NCBI RefSeq assembly: GCF_050624435.1
Contig: NC_134540.1
Span: 107,661,739 to 107,725,738 of the forward strand
Direction of reading: 5' to 3'
DNA length: 64,000 nt
From: Tenrec ecaudatus
Lineage: Eukaryota > Chordata > Mammalia > Afrosoricida > Tenrecidae
In this document: positions 45,836-57,119 of the stretch, in pieces
Layout: the number at the start of each line of letters is the position of its first letter
Numbering within the stretch: position 1 is the stretch's first letter
Notes under the pieces: model-generated
What the model was told of the DNA's origin: nothing
What the model saw: only the letters and a program-made list of their open reading frames with translations
Database searches by the model: none
Program-made: the position numbers and the translations under genes

Positions 45836-47578
45836 TTTCCTTTGTTAAAAAACTATGGTACATACATACAATGGAGTAGTATGCATCCCTAAAAGCAGCG
45901 AGGAACACACAAAGCACATCACTGCATGGAAAGAATTGGAGGAAATTACATGAATCAAAGTAGGACAAGCACAAAAGGACAAGTACAACATGAGTCCACT
46001 GAGGTAGGCTTAAAAATGCAAAAGGGGGACAGGGGAAAAGCTACTGTGTACATATATTCCTGGGGTGAGATCCAGGTACTATGGCAGGGGTCAGATCCAA
46101 TTAAGGGGTACATATGGTAGCCAACTAAAAAGGAGGGCAAAAGAAAGAAAGAAAAGAGACATAGGTAGCAGGGGAGCAGGGCACTAACCCACCCAAGAGG
46201 AGGGTATTGTTTGTATCTCCACAGAAGAGGGTGAGCGGGACCAGACTTCAACCCAGTGTGCCAAGAAGTGAATGCAACCTACCAGCATGAAGCAGGGAAC
46301 CAATAGAGAGGTCGGCTTGGCTGGCCCCAAATCTAACAATGTGGACACCCCCTTTCCCCCAAAAGGATTCACTTCAGAGGACAGCACTGAAACTATAGTT
46401 CAGTGCGTCTGATCTGAGCACACAGGAGCAAATGAAGAGGGAAGGAGAGAGAGTGGAAGACATCCTGGGCCACTAAGCCCCAGAGACAGTATTCCTGCTC
46501 AGAGCAGCCAATGCACAGAAAGGAACATAGGGTCAGTCCCACCACAAGACATGATGTACCTCACTGATCCATTGTACTATGGGGCCAACACTGGAGATAG
46601 TATGGGAATTGTGTCCGATGTAACCTCACCACACCAGGTTAAAACACTAAGGGCATGTAACAGATCATCAAGGGGAGCAAATAAATGAATCCCTGTGGAA
46701 TACCAAAGATAGACTTTGGGGCCAGGGTGTGGCACCACATCAGACTCAACCAGATGGGGAGGGTGGAATGGATACCCAAAGCTCACCTGTAGACAACTGG
46801 ACATCCCCTTACAGAAGGGTCACAAGGAAGAGGTGAGCCAGTCAGGGTGCAGTATAGTACTGATCAAACATCCAACTTTCCTCTAGTTCTTTAATGCTTC
46901 CACCTCTCCCCCCACTATCATGACCCCAGTTCTACCTTACAAATTTAGCTAGACCAGAGTATATACATTTGTCTATCTATGTACAGTTAAGAGCTGGAAA
47001 CACAGGGAATCTAGCCCAATGTCCATCTGCTACCTTAATACCGAAGCTATAAATATATGTACAGGAGCTATTTCCCTATCATCATATATGCATATATTTA
47101 CATTTGTACATGCCTGTATTTATACCTCTGTAAATGCCCTTTGCCTCCTAGTTCTTTCCTCGATTTACTTTTACTTTCCTCTTGTCCCACTATCATGTTG
47201 AACCCCTCAGGACCAATAATGAGAGTAGTGATACCATGAGGGTAAGGATAAGGTGGAATGGAGAAAGGGAATCTGATCACAATTATCCACATATAACCTC
47301 TTCCCAGGGGGATGGACAACAGAAAAGCGGGTGGAGGGAGATGTCGGATAGGGCAAGATATGACAAAATAATAATTTATAAATTATCAAGTGTTCATGAG
47401 GGAGGGAGGATCAGGGAAAGAGGGAAAAAATGAGGAGCTGATGCCAGAGGCTTAAGTGGAGAGCAAATGTTTTGAGAATGATGAGGGCAATGAATGTACA
47501 GATGTGCTTTACACAACTGATGTATATATGGATTGTGATGAGTTGTATGAGCCCCTAATAAAATGATTAAAAAATCAG
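45836..47578 (+). mobile_element. L1: ORF2 end and complete single-tail 3'UTR
   Basis: ORF2 C-terminus at 45846-45990 ('LWYIHTMEYASL...'-type block in disrupted frame), then an uninterrupted 3'UTR of about 1.5 kb ending 'gagcccctaataaaatgatt' and poly(A). It shows the normal order of 3'UTR parts and is the internal reference for the inverted and duplicated copies elsewhere. The shared ~250-bp module seen at 43.7 kb is absent here. Confidence 0.8.
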
Positions 47579-47776
47579 TCTCATAAAACCAACATTGATA
47601 ATTTTGTTATATTCTATATAATATGCATTTGAGCAAAATCAAAACCACCGTTGATTATTTGGTTTGATATTCTTTAAAAAAGTCTCCTAAAGGCAAATGA
47701 CTATGTTATTTTCTAAGTAAGTAAAATTTCACTATTATAAATTTTAAAAACTTTAATTCTTAAAAAATATGTTCTA

Positions 47777-48192
47777 TGATTACAAGGATCCACATGTGAC
47801 CTCCTCCCTGGGAGATGGATGGCAGAGAAGGGGGGGAAGGGAGACTCCGGATAGGGCAACATATGACAAAATAACAATCTGTGGATTATCAAGGGCTCAT
47901 GAGGGAGGGGAAAAAAAGAGGACCTGATGCAGAGGGCTTAAGTGGAGAGCAAATGCTTTGAGAGAGATTAGGGCAAAGAATGTACGGATGTGCTTTATAC
48001 AGTTGATGTATGTATATGTGTGGATTGAGATAAGAGTTGTATGAGCCCATAATAAAATGTAAAAAAAGAAGAAAAAAAGAAAATTATTAGGGCAAAGAAT
48101 GTACAGATATGCTTTATACAACTGATGTATGTATATGCATGGATTGTGATAAGAGTTGTATGAGCCCCTAATAAAATGTTTTTTAAAAAAAA
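47777..48192 (+). mobile_element. Short L1 3' end with dimeric tail
   Basis: 5'-truncated to about 415 bp. The last part is two copies of the terminal ~95 bp (47967-48059 and 48085-48179) joined by an A/G linker. Flanks aaaaaatatgttcta (47762-47776) and aaaaaaaatgttcta (48207-48221) are a near-perfect target duplication. Confidence 0.9.
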
Positions 48193-48226
48193 GAAAATAC
48201 TTTCTGAAAAAAAATGTTCTAAAATT

Positions 48227-48320
48227 GATTGTGGTAATGATTGCCAACTCTTCTTGATGTGATTGAACTATTGAATTTTGTGATATGTGGATTAAGAACT
48301 AATAAAACTGTTTTTAGAAA
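48227..48320 (+). mobile_element. Old L1-type tail
   Basis: Contains 'aattgattgtggtaatgatt' and 'gatgtgattgaactattg', ending with AATAAAACTG. It is similar to the tails at 2.75 kb and 3.25 kb. Confidence 0.6.
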
Positions 48321-48384
48321 GTGAGATGATATTAAAACAAAAACTCCAAAAACAAACAGACAAGCAAAAATAATAATTTTTTAA

Positions 48385-48572
48385 AGATCAAGGGTTCATG
48401 TGGGAGGGAGGGTGGGAGAGGGAGGAAAAAATGAGGAGCTGATAACAAGTGTTCAAGTAGGAAGAAAATGTTTTGAAAATGATGATGGCAACATTTATAA
48501 AGTGTGCTTGACATAATGGATGCATGTATAGATTGCGATAAAATCTCTATGAGCCCCCAATAAAATGCTAAA
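48385..48572 (+). mobile_element. L1 tail, diverged single copy
   Basis: Runs from 'gatcaagggttcatgtggga' to 'gagcccccaataaaatgcta'. It is more diverged than the dimeric tail 200 bp upstream, so it is an older insertion. Confidence 0.75.
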
Positions 48573-48579
48573 ATTTTTT

Positions 48580-48857
48580 TCATTTGTATTTCTTTCATAT
48601 TTGTAGTCTTTCATAGATAGCTTTGCTGGATATAGTTGATGGTTTTAGTTGGTAGTTCTTTTTCAAAATTTGGTATATGTTTCTCCATTACCTTCTTCCT
48701 TGCATGGTCTCTGATGAAAGGTATGATATTATCCTTATTGGTTTACCTTTGTTGGCAACTGTTTCTTTTTCTCTAGCTGCTCTCAAGAGTCTCTCCTTTT
48801 CCTTGAAGTTGGGTAATTTGACTACTATATATCTTGATGTTTTCCCCTGGGGTTGTT
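48580..48857 (-). mobile_element. Old L1: ORF1-side segment
   Basis: The antisense words 'tttgctggatatagttgatg' and 'ttggcaactgtttctttttc' are typical of the region just 5' of ORF2 in old L1s. It is interrupted by two LTRs and resumes at 49993. Confidence 0.6.
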
Positions 48858-49508
48858 ATGGTTCCCTGGCCAATGGGAACATGCGGGATTAATCTTAGGT
48901 GGCAGTTTGATTGGAGGGCAAAAATATAAATGACCCTGAAATGCCCATTCCCATCTCTCTTGCTCTCTGGTGATGGGACCAGTGTGCTGTTGCTTTAGTG
49001 AATTCTGTGCTTCAACCTGTGAGCAACACTACCTGTTGGCCAAACCAACTCATAGATCGTGTCACTAGAGGTTGAGTTGCCTCTGGGACCTGCTTCACCA
49101 TGCTGTGGTGCATACATTGCTTGAGCTTGGGGCTGGAGGAGCCTCTTGACTTGCATTGCTTGAGTTTGATATCCCATCTGGGCCTGCTTTGCTAAGGTCT
49201 CAAGCTACTAACTTTTGCTGACTCCCTTGCTATTTGTTACCTGTAGGAAGACTCCTGAGGGGAGACTCTGCCTGCCTTGCCTGAGGGAGGACTCTGCTGT
49301 CTGCTTCCTTGACCTTGGACCTGGCAGCCCACGTAGAGTTGAAGGACTTCCAATATAATAACTGTTCTATGAAAGTGAGTTTAACTGAGCTCTCTGTACT
49401 GCTGTGTGGACCAATTAGCTGTTATATTACTTGTTGTATCCATCTGATCTATCTAGTTATCCATACAATCATAAATGTCTTGGTTTTGTTTCTCTAGAGA
49501 GTCCTGCC
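48858..49508 (-). mobile_element. MaLR-like LTR (diverged)
   Basis: Its right end '...gtttctctagagagtcctgcc' and internal order match the LTR at 53700-54250. The left end is diverged ('ttccctggccaatgggaaca'). Confidence 0.7.
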
Positions 49509-49992
49509 TGTGGTAGTTATATAACCATTTGTCAATTTGAGAGGATTAAGAGTGAAGTCTAGCCTGTCAATCAGATCATAGCCAATGAGACCTCGTGTGG
49601 GCATGGCCTCCTCCTGAGGATTCTGGGAACTCCTGTATTCCTCCTGGGAGGTGGAAGACATTCTCTCTCAGCTCAGTCCCTTTGAGACATTCTTATTGAC
49701 AATCCATATGGAGACAGGCTGAAGGCAGCCAGAGCCTCAGAGCTGGAGAAGCCACACTACTGGATCCACAAGACTTTCCACACACTGGCCTGTGATCATC
49801 CTGCATTCAGCATTATTGCATGTGTTTCATAAGTCTAAAGAGGACTTTATAGATTGGACATATGGGCTAATATCGGACTTATGGACTCAATCTAGATTGG
49901 GCTGGGATTTTTAAAATGTACAATTACTTTTTATATAAAGCTCTTATACACATGAGTGTCAATGAATTTGTCTCTCTACCCAGACTAACACA
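49509..49992 (-). mobile_element. MaLR-like LTR, subfamily of LTR A
   Basis: About 484 bp from TGTGGTAGTTATATAACC to ...CCAGACTAACACA, antisense. It lies directly against the preceding LTR, apparently inserted near its outer end; the short 'ctacacag' at 49993-50000 may be the rest of that LTR. Confidence 0.8.
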
Positions 49993-50590
49993 CTACACAG
50001 GGGTCTAACCTATTTAGAGTTCTCTCTGCTTTCTGGATAATTATCTCCTGATTTGTGTATTGGGGAACTTTTCCTCCATGAATTCTCTTACTGTTTTATG
50101 TGTAATTTGTTAGTTTCTTCCTGTCCCAGGAGTCCAGTGAGATATAGCTTGTTTCTCTCCATGATGTCCCACATCATCCTCAGCCTTTCTCTGGATTCTT
50201 TTGCTTTTTTGTTTGATCATTTCGCTCACTGGCTGTAGTTTGAAAAAGTTGTCTTTGAGTTTACTGATTCAGTTTTCCTCTTCTTCCATTTTATTCCTCA
50301 GTTCTTATACCATGTTTTTATTTCTCTTATATCATTGTTTAGTTTCTGGGTTTCTTTGTGATGTGAGGTTTGTAGTATCTCAATTTCTCCTGTGTTTTCA
50401 CAATTGATCCTCAGATCTCTTGTTTGGTCCTCAACATCATACTTGTTTATTCTCTCTCTGGTGGTTTCAGGGCTTCTTTTTCTGTGTATTTCATTGGGTC
50501 TGGGTGATAATCAGCTGTTAAATTTTATTTTTCTTGTTTTTTGGTGGCTACTGTTGCTGCCTGTTGTTTTTAAGGCATAGCGGTCAAGTT
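49993..50590 (-). mobile_element. Old L1: ORF1 coiled-coil region
   Basis: Antisense sequence rich in the complement of Glu/Lys/Leu codons ('cctcagttcttatac', 'ctcagatctcttg'), at the place where the L1 ORF1 coiled coil belongs. No frame is intact. Confidence 0.55.
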
Positions 50591-52245
50591 GTAAGTGCTG
50601 TGTAGTAGGCTTCTGGGTTGTGTAGGAAGAGTTAGCTTTTGGGGCTACAAGAGAAATGTCTAATAGGAGCTAGAAATCATATTGTGTGGAGATGAGGAAG
50701 AAGTAATAGAGTTGAGTATGTAGCACAAGTGGTGTTTAGGAGTACAAGAATAGAACATAAGTGTTAGTAGTAATAACAAGGGGTCTTCTGGGTAAATAAA
50801 ATAACATTTTATATATTGAGAAAAGGAATTTTAAGAGGTATGCCATTATTTGTTAGTTAATGTGGACATGTAGTTCACGAGGAAAGTAAGAGCAGGGTCT
50901 TAAGTAGTGGTGGCTTGGGTAGACGGAGTGTATAAGTAGTACCCAGACCAGGCTATGGTAAAGTTAAAGAAGGTTGTCATGGCTGAGTGGGTCGTTCTTA
51001 GATCTAAAAATCCTTAACTCTGACTGCAAGCCATGCCCTCAGTTTCCCTCTGCTTTTTGTCCCTTGGAAGCAGAGGGTGGTGCCCTGTTATGCTCTTGGT
51101 GAAAAGATTGTGGTGGGAAGATCTCTCCGACCTGTTCCTATTTGGGAGATGAGTGGAGCCTTGGGTTTGGGGTGGTGGTTGAGACTTGAGGTTCAGAAGT
51201 TTCAGCATATGGCAGAATGTAAGAACTGAAAATCCTATCTCCTTGCCCAAAGGGCACTCTTTCTGTTTGGTCTTGGGCTTCTTCACTTACAAGCAGGGCT
51301 TGATACCCTATTATGCTCTCAAGGAAAAGAATGTAATGGGAGTGTCTGGCCTGTCTGCTCCAATCTGGGAGAGGAACGAGGAACACATGCACATGTCCCT
51401 GTGTCACAGGCTTGCAGTTGGAGTGGTACACAGATCACTTCACTGAAAAATAAGGCATGTGAAGTCTAGGAGCCAAAAGCCTTCTCCTGATTTAGGGGAA
51501 GCCTGGTTTCCCTGTGGGTTGGTGTAAGAGATATTTGTGGATTTGGACCCAAAGAAAGGGGTTTTCCTGGGCTGCTGCTATCTCCATATGAGAGTCCCAG
51601 TGAGTCTAAGAGGACCCCCTATCAACCCACTGTGTAATGTATAGAGAAGGCAGCAGTCAGAAAGAAATGGGTGTAAACAATTTGACCCTGGCTTAGTGAG
51701 TTTCACCTTCCTAGCTTGCTGGGAGCTGCGCTTCAGGAGTTTCTCTGGTGTTGGAGCTGGTCGAGTACAGAGGGTGTAGGGTCTTCAGGAGAAATGGAAG
51801 AAGTGGTGTGGTGGATCAAAAAAGTAAGAAGTTACTCTTCTTATACTCTGCGGGGATTCTGCGCCAAGCTGGCCTTCAGCTCTGTTCTCCACCCAGGCAA
51901 TCCAGGGGTGGGAAGGTTCAGAGAGGCAGGAGGAATTGGCGCATGAACTGGGATGGGGCTTCTGATTGAGAGGAGAAGAGTTAGACTCTCCTATTGAGTG
52001 CCAGCAGTAGCTGGTTGGGGGCCCCAAAAGGTCTGACTCTTTGCTGATCTTTGGAATCTAGGGTGGGATGTAGGAATTTTAATCAAAGGGTAAGCAAATT
52101 TATAGAGAAGTGGAAAAAAAATCTTGGAGCACCCAGATTTCAGGTCATGCATTTGATTTTCCAAATCAAGGATCCCTACTTGCTGAATTTTCTTTGAGAC
52201 TTGCAGAAGTTCTGAAGGGACTTGCTATCTGGTGGCCATCTTTTC
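50591..52245 (-). mobile_element. Old L1: 5'UTR
   Basis: A G-rich non-coding block upstream (on the minus strand) of the ORF1 region. It ends at the right with the antisense of a 'gatggcc'-type L1 start. It contains tandem monomer-like repeats. Confidence 0.55.
51023..51440 (-). repeat. Tandem ~228-bp units in L1 5'UTR
   Basis: Words 'ccctgttatgctcttggtga', 'gaaaagattg' and 'tttgggagatgag' at 51078-51155 recur as 'ccctattatgctctcaagga', 'gaaaagaatg' and 'tctgggagaggaac' at 51306-51380. Two diverged promoter-type monomers are visible. Confidence 0.6.
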
Positions 52246-52575
52246 TGCAACTCTGTGTTAAGTGTTGTAGGTACGTTAGAGTTGGATTTGTAATCAGTAT
52301 AACTGTAACTCTGAATTTCATGACTTCAATCAAACACATGAACTATTTCCAATCAAGCAAGACATCCAAAAAAAGTGTTGTAGTACATGGGCCAGTAAGT
52401 ACTCAGTCAAAATTTACTATATTTTAAAAAAGCGAATCAATAGCCATTTCTGGTTACGCTATTGATTCAAAGACCCAAGATAGAATTATCCTCAATTTTG
52501 TGGTGCTTCAGTGGTGCAGAAAGTTAATGCTTACTAGTCAAGACTATGCTTTGATGGTTTGCCCTCTCCTCCCCT
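52246..52575. other. Mostly unassigned
   Basis: A possible plus-strand AfroSINE head lies at 52503-52540 ('ggtgcttcagtggtgcagaa'). Otherwise nothing recognised. Confidence 0.35.
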
Positions 52576-52748
52576 CGCTTACTGCCATCACATCAATGTT
52601 GATTCATAGAGACCCCCATGTTGGTTTCCAATACTCTGTTGACAGGAGTTGCAAGCCCAGTCTTTGTCTTGTGGAGCTGTTGGTGGGTTTGAACTGACTA
52701 CTGAGTGGATTGCAGCCTTAGGTGTAACCACTACACCACCAGAACTCC
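52576..52748 (-). repeat. AfroSINE, antisense
   Basis: Starts with the complement of the end ('actgccatcacatcaatgtt', 'gattcatagaga'). It finishes with the tRNA-derived head in reverse ('gtgtaaccactacaccacca'). Confidence 0.9.
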
Positions 52749-53024
52749 ATGATGATTTGCTGTTGATACGTTAATGTGATAAAGTGGAGTTAACGTTCTT
52801 ATTTACTATGCAAGTAGATGTATATAAATGATGTACAGAATTGCAAATGGAGGAAACCTACTTGCAACAACATGATTGTCTTGAAAACTCACCCATTTCA
52901 GTTTTACTGTTCACAATGATTTCGGCCAAGTTGCTTGTCATTGCCCTTTTGCTTTTTGGTTCACGTGTTTGAAATGGCCTCAGCTAAATAATGTGCAATG
53001 ATTTCCAATAGGTTTCAGTCTAAA

Positions 53025-53418
53025 AGCCCAAACAAAACTCACTGCCATGTGTCAATTCTGATTCATAGAAGGCCTATAGGATAGAGTAGAGCTTCTCTTA
53101 TGTATTTCCAAGACTGTAATCATAGGCAAACATTTTTGGCCTACTACCCCCTTTTCAGAAAGGTTAAAAAAAAAACACCCAGTGTCTCCCTTGAAAAGGA
53201 AACATGTTTGTACCGTAATCCAGGATAAAGTATAGGTATTTGTTTTTGTAGCCCTTTGGCTCATTGCAGGGGCTAGTATCCCACTTTGGGAAACATTGCT
53301 GTGAATCTTTACAGGAGTATAAAGCCTCCTCTCTCTCCCATGGACTGGCTGGTGATTTTAAACTGCTGACGTTGCAGTTAACACCCAATTTGTAGCCCAC
53401 TATGCCACCAGGGCTCCT
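53025..53418 (-). repeat. AfroSINE, antisense, split by a MITE
   Basis: 3' half at 53036-53121 ('aaactcactgccatgtgtca'), then a 177-bp foreign segment, then the tRNA-side half at 53299-53418 ('gtagcccactatgccaccag'). Confidence 0.9.
53122..53298. mobile_element. hAT-type MITE inside AfroSINE
   Basis: A 177-bp non-coding insert. Its two ends are imperfect inverted repeats: both, read inward, run 'caaacattttt/caatgtttccc' to 'tactacccc/tactagccc'. It is flanked by ctgtaatc (53114-53121) and ctgtgaatc (53299-53307), the ~8-bp duplication expected for hAT elements. Confidence 0.75.
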
Positions 53419-53699
53419 CAGAGTTTAGCCAACAGTGTATAATATCATGCTGTGATTGTGATCTAGTTTGATATTGGGTGGATAGGAGTGGAGTTCAGAA
53501 GATGTTTAGGCTCCAAGCTGAGTTTTCACCGACTATCTAAGGTAACTGAAGTTGCTGGTTTGTGACTACCTTCAATCTTTCACTGAAAATTCCACTTTGC
53601 CTGAGAAAACTGTAGGGGTATTTTGTTTCGTTCATTACCCCTCAGGGCCTTTTCCTTGTCCCTTGAAAACCCTAATTAGCACTATATTTGTTCTATTTC

Positions 53700-54250
53700 T
53701 GTGGTTCATTGTGCCAACCTGACCAAAAAACACATGTGGGGTTAATTGAAGGGCAGAGAGCTAAATGTCTCAATGAGCCTCGCCTTTCTTGTCTCTTGCT
53801 CTTTGGACCAGTGTGCCACTGCCTTGCTTGTGCTTTACCTCAATTTGCAAGTGACTACCTGTGGGACACCTAACCCATGGACTGTGTAGCTATAATTTGA
53901 GGTTCCTTCAAGACTTGCTTCACCACACCATTGGAATTAACATCTCTTGAGCTGGAGACTGTCGGACCCTGTCATCTGGCTGACTGTTGGTGACCTGCCC
54001 TGCTGTTTGTTGTCTATGTCTGGATAGCCTGAATTGCTCTACAGAGGACTACCCAGCATCCCTCAAGTCTTGAAGGACTGTAAGTGTCTCACAACTGTCT
54101 CATGGGAGTGAGTTGCACTGAGCCATTTGTACTGATTTATAATTTAATTAACTGTTTATTTCTTATGTTATCTCTCTATGTATCTGTATAAATATATATA
54201 AAATTACTAGCATTCTGGTTTTGTTTCTCTAGAGAACCCTGTCTAACACA
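53700..54250 (-). mobile_element. Complete MaLR-like solo LTR, target duplication atttc
   Basis: 551 bp, with TG...CA ends and perfect 5-bp duplications atttc (53695-53699, 54251-54255). It is the best full-length representative of the subfamily also seen at 13792. Confidence 0.95.
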
Positions 54251-54264
54251 ATTTCTAAACAGAT

Positions 54265-54460
54265 ATTAGGTGCCGTGACTGACTCATGGTGGCCCCGGAT
54301 GTGTCAGAGTAGAAATGTGCACTATATGGTTTTCAATGGCTGCTTTTTTTCAGAAGTAAATTATCAGAACTTTCTTTCCAGGTGCCCCTGGGTGTACTCA
54401 AATATTCTGCCTTAAATAGCCATGGGACTTAACCGTTAACACCAACCATTCCTTTCCTAA
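54265..54460 (-). repeat. AfroSINE (RTE-tailed subtype), antisense
   Basis: 'ttaggtgccgtgactgactc' start, 'ttttcaatggctgctttttt' middle, and 'cttaaccgttaacaccaacc' as the reverse tRNA-like head. Confidence 0.85.
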
Positions 54461-54589
54461 GTGGATTTAATTCTCAAGTGTTACTCAGTCTGTAAATATC
54501 AACCCATTAGTGGACTATTAAATTAGTGTGTCAGAATCAGCATCAATCAATAAATAGATAGATAGAGTGGACAGTATCAGATTACTTTT

Positions 54590-54765
54590 ATGCAGTTGTT
54601 ACTGTTAATTGCCCTTGAGTTGGCTTTGACTCACGGTGAACTTATATAACAGCACAGTGGCTTCTAGGTCCTGCAACACCTTCATGATATTGGCATGCTT
54701 CCTTGTTCCAACTACTGTGCATTTTGAGTATCTTCCAACCTGAGAGATAAATTCCATTATCTTTT
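54590..54765 (-). mobile_element. RTE 3' end fragment
   Basis: 'gttactgttaattgcccttg' with 'gttggctttgactcacggtg' is the antisense RTE terminus; the rest is diverged. Confidence 0.6.
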
Positions 54766-54796
54766 AATTCCCCTCCCTCCTTCCCCCATACTATAC

Positions 54797-54940
54797 ATTA
54801 CAGATTCCTTCTAGAGCTGTAAATCTTCATGGGAGCAAACAGCTTCATCTTTATCTTTCAGAGCAGCCTGTGGGATCGAGCCACTGACCTGTCCCTCAGC
54901 AGTTCAATGCTTATGCAACAGCACCACCAAAGCAAGGTAT
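54797..54940 (-). repeat. AfroSINE, antisense, 3'-truncated
   Basis: 'gagctgtaaatcttcatggg' and 'gggatcgagccactgacctg', ending in the reverse head 'caacagcaccaccaaagc'. Confidence 0.75.
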
Positions 54941-55340
54941 CACTGGCTTCATGGCTTCTCCAGTCACCAAGGCTTTGTATCAGAAGGGGTAGGAAACAAG
55001 CAAGTAGGGCGCTCAAGAGTTATGGTAACAAATGGAAGATGTTTCCTCAGTGCTAAGAAGCTCAATGGAGGAACTGCCCAGTACTGCATTGCGTCCTGGC
55101 TCATGGTACACTCTTAAAAACACAGGCAGAGTAAATCATCCCACTCCTTTCCAGAAGGGCTATTCTACTGTTAGTTCACCTTCATCCAATGGGTCTAACT
55201 TTTGTCACCCTGAAGGTCCTGCTATGGATAAGTTTAGTCCGTTTATTGCAATTAAATTCTTACTAATTAGACACTAAATACATTTCAAGCAGCCTAATTT
55301 CCTAACCCCAAATCAGAGATTCTAGTCTACCCAGGGTGCC
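54941..55340. other. No feature recognised
   Basis: Mixed composition without repeat ends. An 81-codon open frame (55032-55277) has no recognisable similarity. Possibly single-copy. Confidence 0.4.
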
Positions 55341-55344
55341 TTGA

Positions 55345-55465
55345 AAGAACGTCCTGGTGATTGACTTCCAAAAAGTCAGTCATAGAAAACCCCATGTTGT
55401 ACTTCTACCCTAACACACATAGGATTAGCATAAGTTAGAGTCAGCTTGACAACGAATACTAATGA
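55345..55465 (+). repeat. AfroSINE 3' half
   Basis: 'cctggtgattgacttccaaa' to 'agttagagtcagcttgacaa', the sense end of the RTE-tailed AfroSINE subtype. Confidence 0.7.
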
Positions 55466-55559
55466 TATATATTAGTATACATACACATTTGCCTATTCTA
55501 AGTATTTCATGTAAGTGGGGTTTGAAAATGTGTGTCCTTTGTGACTGATTTCTCTCACC

Positions 55560-55795
55560 CAGCAGAGTTCATTCGTGGTTACCAGTGGACAGAGGAGTCA
55601 TTGCTAGAAGGCACTGAATTTCTGCTAAGTTTGGGGCTTTGGAATAATTTGGAGATGGATAGTTGGGGGGAGGTGACTGCACAGCATGAGGCACTTATTT
55701 GATGTTATTGAATTGTGTATATGAAAATTGCTGAAATGGTAAATGTTTTCTTACACATATCTACTTACCAGTATAATAATTTTAAAGAAACCTAA
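55560..55795 (+). mobile_element. Ancient L1M-type 3' end
   Basis: 'cgtggttaccagtggacaga', 'tggagatggatagttggggg', 'ttgaattgtgtatatgaaaa' and 'gaaatggtaaatgttttctt' follow the order of the old mammalian L1M 3'UTR tail. Confidence 0.75.
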
Positions 55796-55799
55796 AAGT

Positions 55800-56470
55800 A
55801 CCATTCCCTAATAATTTATAGAGAAAGTAGAACTCTTGGGTGGAAGATGAGGGTTTACCTCTAAATTTGGTTAGTGAGGTCTATTTAATGTCAGGGCTTT
55901 GCCATCCTGTCAAACTTGCTAATGCCAAGTACAGTGGGAGTCATATGGTTTTTGTCATCCCTGTGAAAAGATCCTTGTATCCACTAAAAATGCGCAGAAG
56001 GAGTTAAGCTGTGTATCTGCAACAGGGGAGGTTTGTTCTGGCAACGTCCCATCAGTTTAGGTCATTTCTGATGACTTCACTCTCTTGGTGACATCAGTCT
56101 CTAATTTTCTGAAGGTTAATTCACGTGCAATTGCTTTAAAATACTCACTCCTGAGTTCCTGTCCATTCCGGTTGATATATAGACAGGGCTTCTTTCCCAG
56201 GCCACAGTCTGGTTTGTGCATTGCATTTGTCCTTGTCATATCATATTACCATGTGAACATTACATCACTAACTGGCACAGATCGGCTAAAAAATGGAATT
56301 TGCTTGTTGTAAGCAGAAACCAGAAAGCTGACATCAACTCTTCCTTCACCCCACTCCAGGTACAAAACCAAAAAAAAAGGGCCAGAGGGATGGTTCAACT
56401 GGATTTGGGTTTGATATAATGTTTAACTGTTCTCGCCCTCCATTATGTAAGTTTCATTCTATTTAAAAAT
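55800..56470. other. Unassigned, possibly single-copy
   Basis: No repeat pattern. A minus-strand stretch around 56239-56057 is open for 60 codons with mixed amino-acid composition but no similarity that I recognise, and no splice or start context supports an exon. Confidence 0.35.
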
Positions 56471-56474
56471 AGTC

Positions 56475-56640
56475 ATCATCTATCCGATTCCAACTCACAG
56501 TGACCCATGTGTGCCAAGGTAGAGCTGTGCTCCACAGAGTTTTCAATGGCTGATATTTTGGTAGTCACACCAGGCTTTTCTGGCGATGTAGCCAATGTGT
56601 TAGCCATTTGTACCACCCAGCAACACTATGCCCATCCATG
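56475..56640 (-). repeat. AfroSINE (RTE-tailed subtype), antisense
   Basis: 'ccaactcacagtgacccatg', 'gagttttcaatggctgatat', and the reverse head 'tgtaccacccagcaac'. Confidence 0.85.
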
Positions 56641-56644
56641 CTTC

Positions 56645-56999
56645 AAAACGTTTGGTGACTGATTGCACAAATAAAATCTAAGATTTTAAAACCATTTAGT
56701 TGGGTCTCAATTTAAAATATCAAGTTTGTGAAATAAAGTAAACTGTTTGCCTTCCTTCCCTTTGTCTTTCTAGTGCCTTGAAAAACAGGGTGGCCGTGGA
56801 CGCAACCGGGCTTATTCGGTGGGTGTAAGGGGTTGGCTTTGACAAAGATGGCTTTGCTAGGTGTATATCCAAAGTTGATTTGTGTATATTTATTTCATAG
56901 CTAAAGTAAATTAATGAATAGAACTAGCCATCCTTTAATAGTATAAGAGAGCAGCTATCAAATAATGTATCCTCAGTTTGGGGTCAGCTTGTGGATCCC
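56645..56999. other. No feature recognised
   Basis: Mixed A/T-rich sequence with a short GC-richer patch at 56790-56830. No credible gene. Confidence 0.4.
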
Positions 57000-57115
57000 C
57001 AAATCAAACCAAACTCACTATCATTGATTCTATCTCATCTTTCTCCTGAGGAATAACTGATAGGTTTGAACCTCTAACCTTATGCTTAGCACACCAAGGC
57101 TTAACCCACAGTGCC
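57000..57115 (-). repeat. AfroSINE, antisense, internally deleted
   Basis: 'aatcaaaccaaactcactat' joins directly to 'tctcatctttctcctgagga', then the reverse head ends at 'taacccacagtgcc'. Confidence 0.75.
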
Positions 57116-57119
57116 AAAA

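Larger units (their letters stand above)
34690..52245 (-). mobile_element. Old full-span L1 broken by later insertions
   Basis: Minus-strand segments follow in L1 order. They are the 3' tail (34690), 3'UTR (34690-36540), ORF2 (36540-36970, 37408-39420, 42540-42804, 45008-45835), ORF1 region (about 48580-48857 and 49993-50590) and 5'UTR (50591-52245, ending 'tggccatcttttctgcaac', typical of an antisense L1 start). Later insertions between them are an LTR, the FGF4 pseudogene with two AfroSINEs, at least four L1 3' ends and two LTRs. All coding parts are interrupted. Continuity across each insertion is the evidence that it is one element; a few joins (47.6-48.6 kb) are less certain. Confidence 0.65.
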
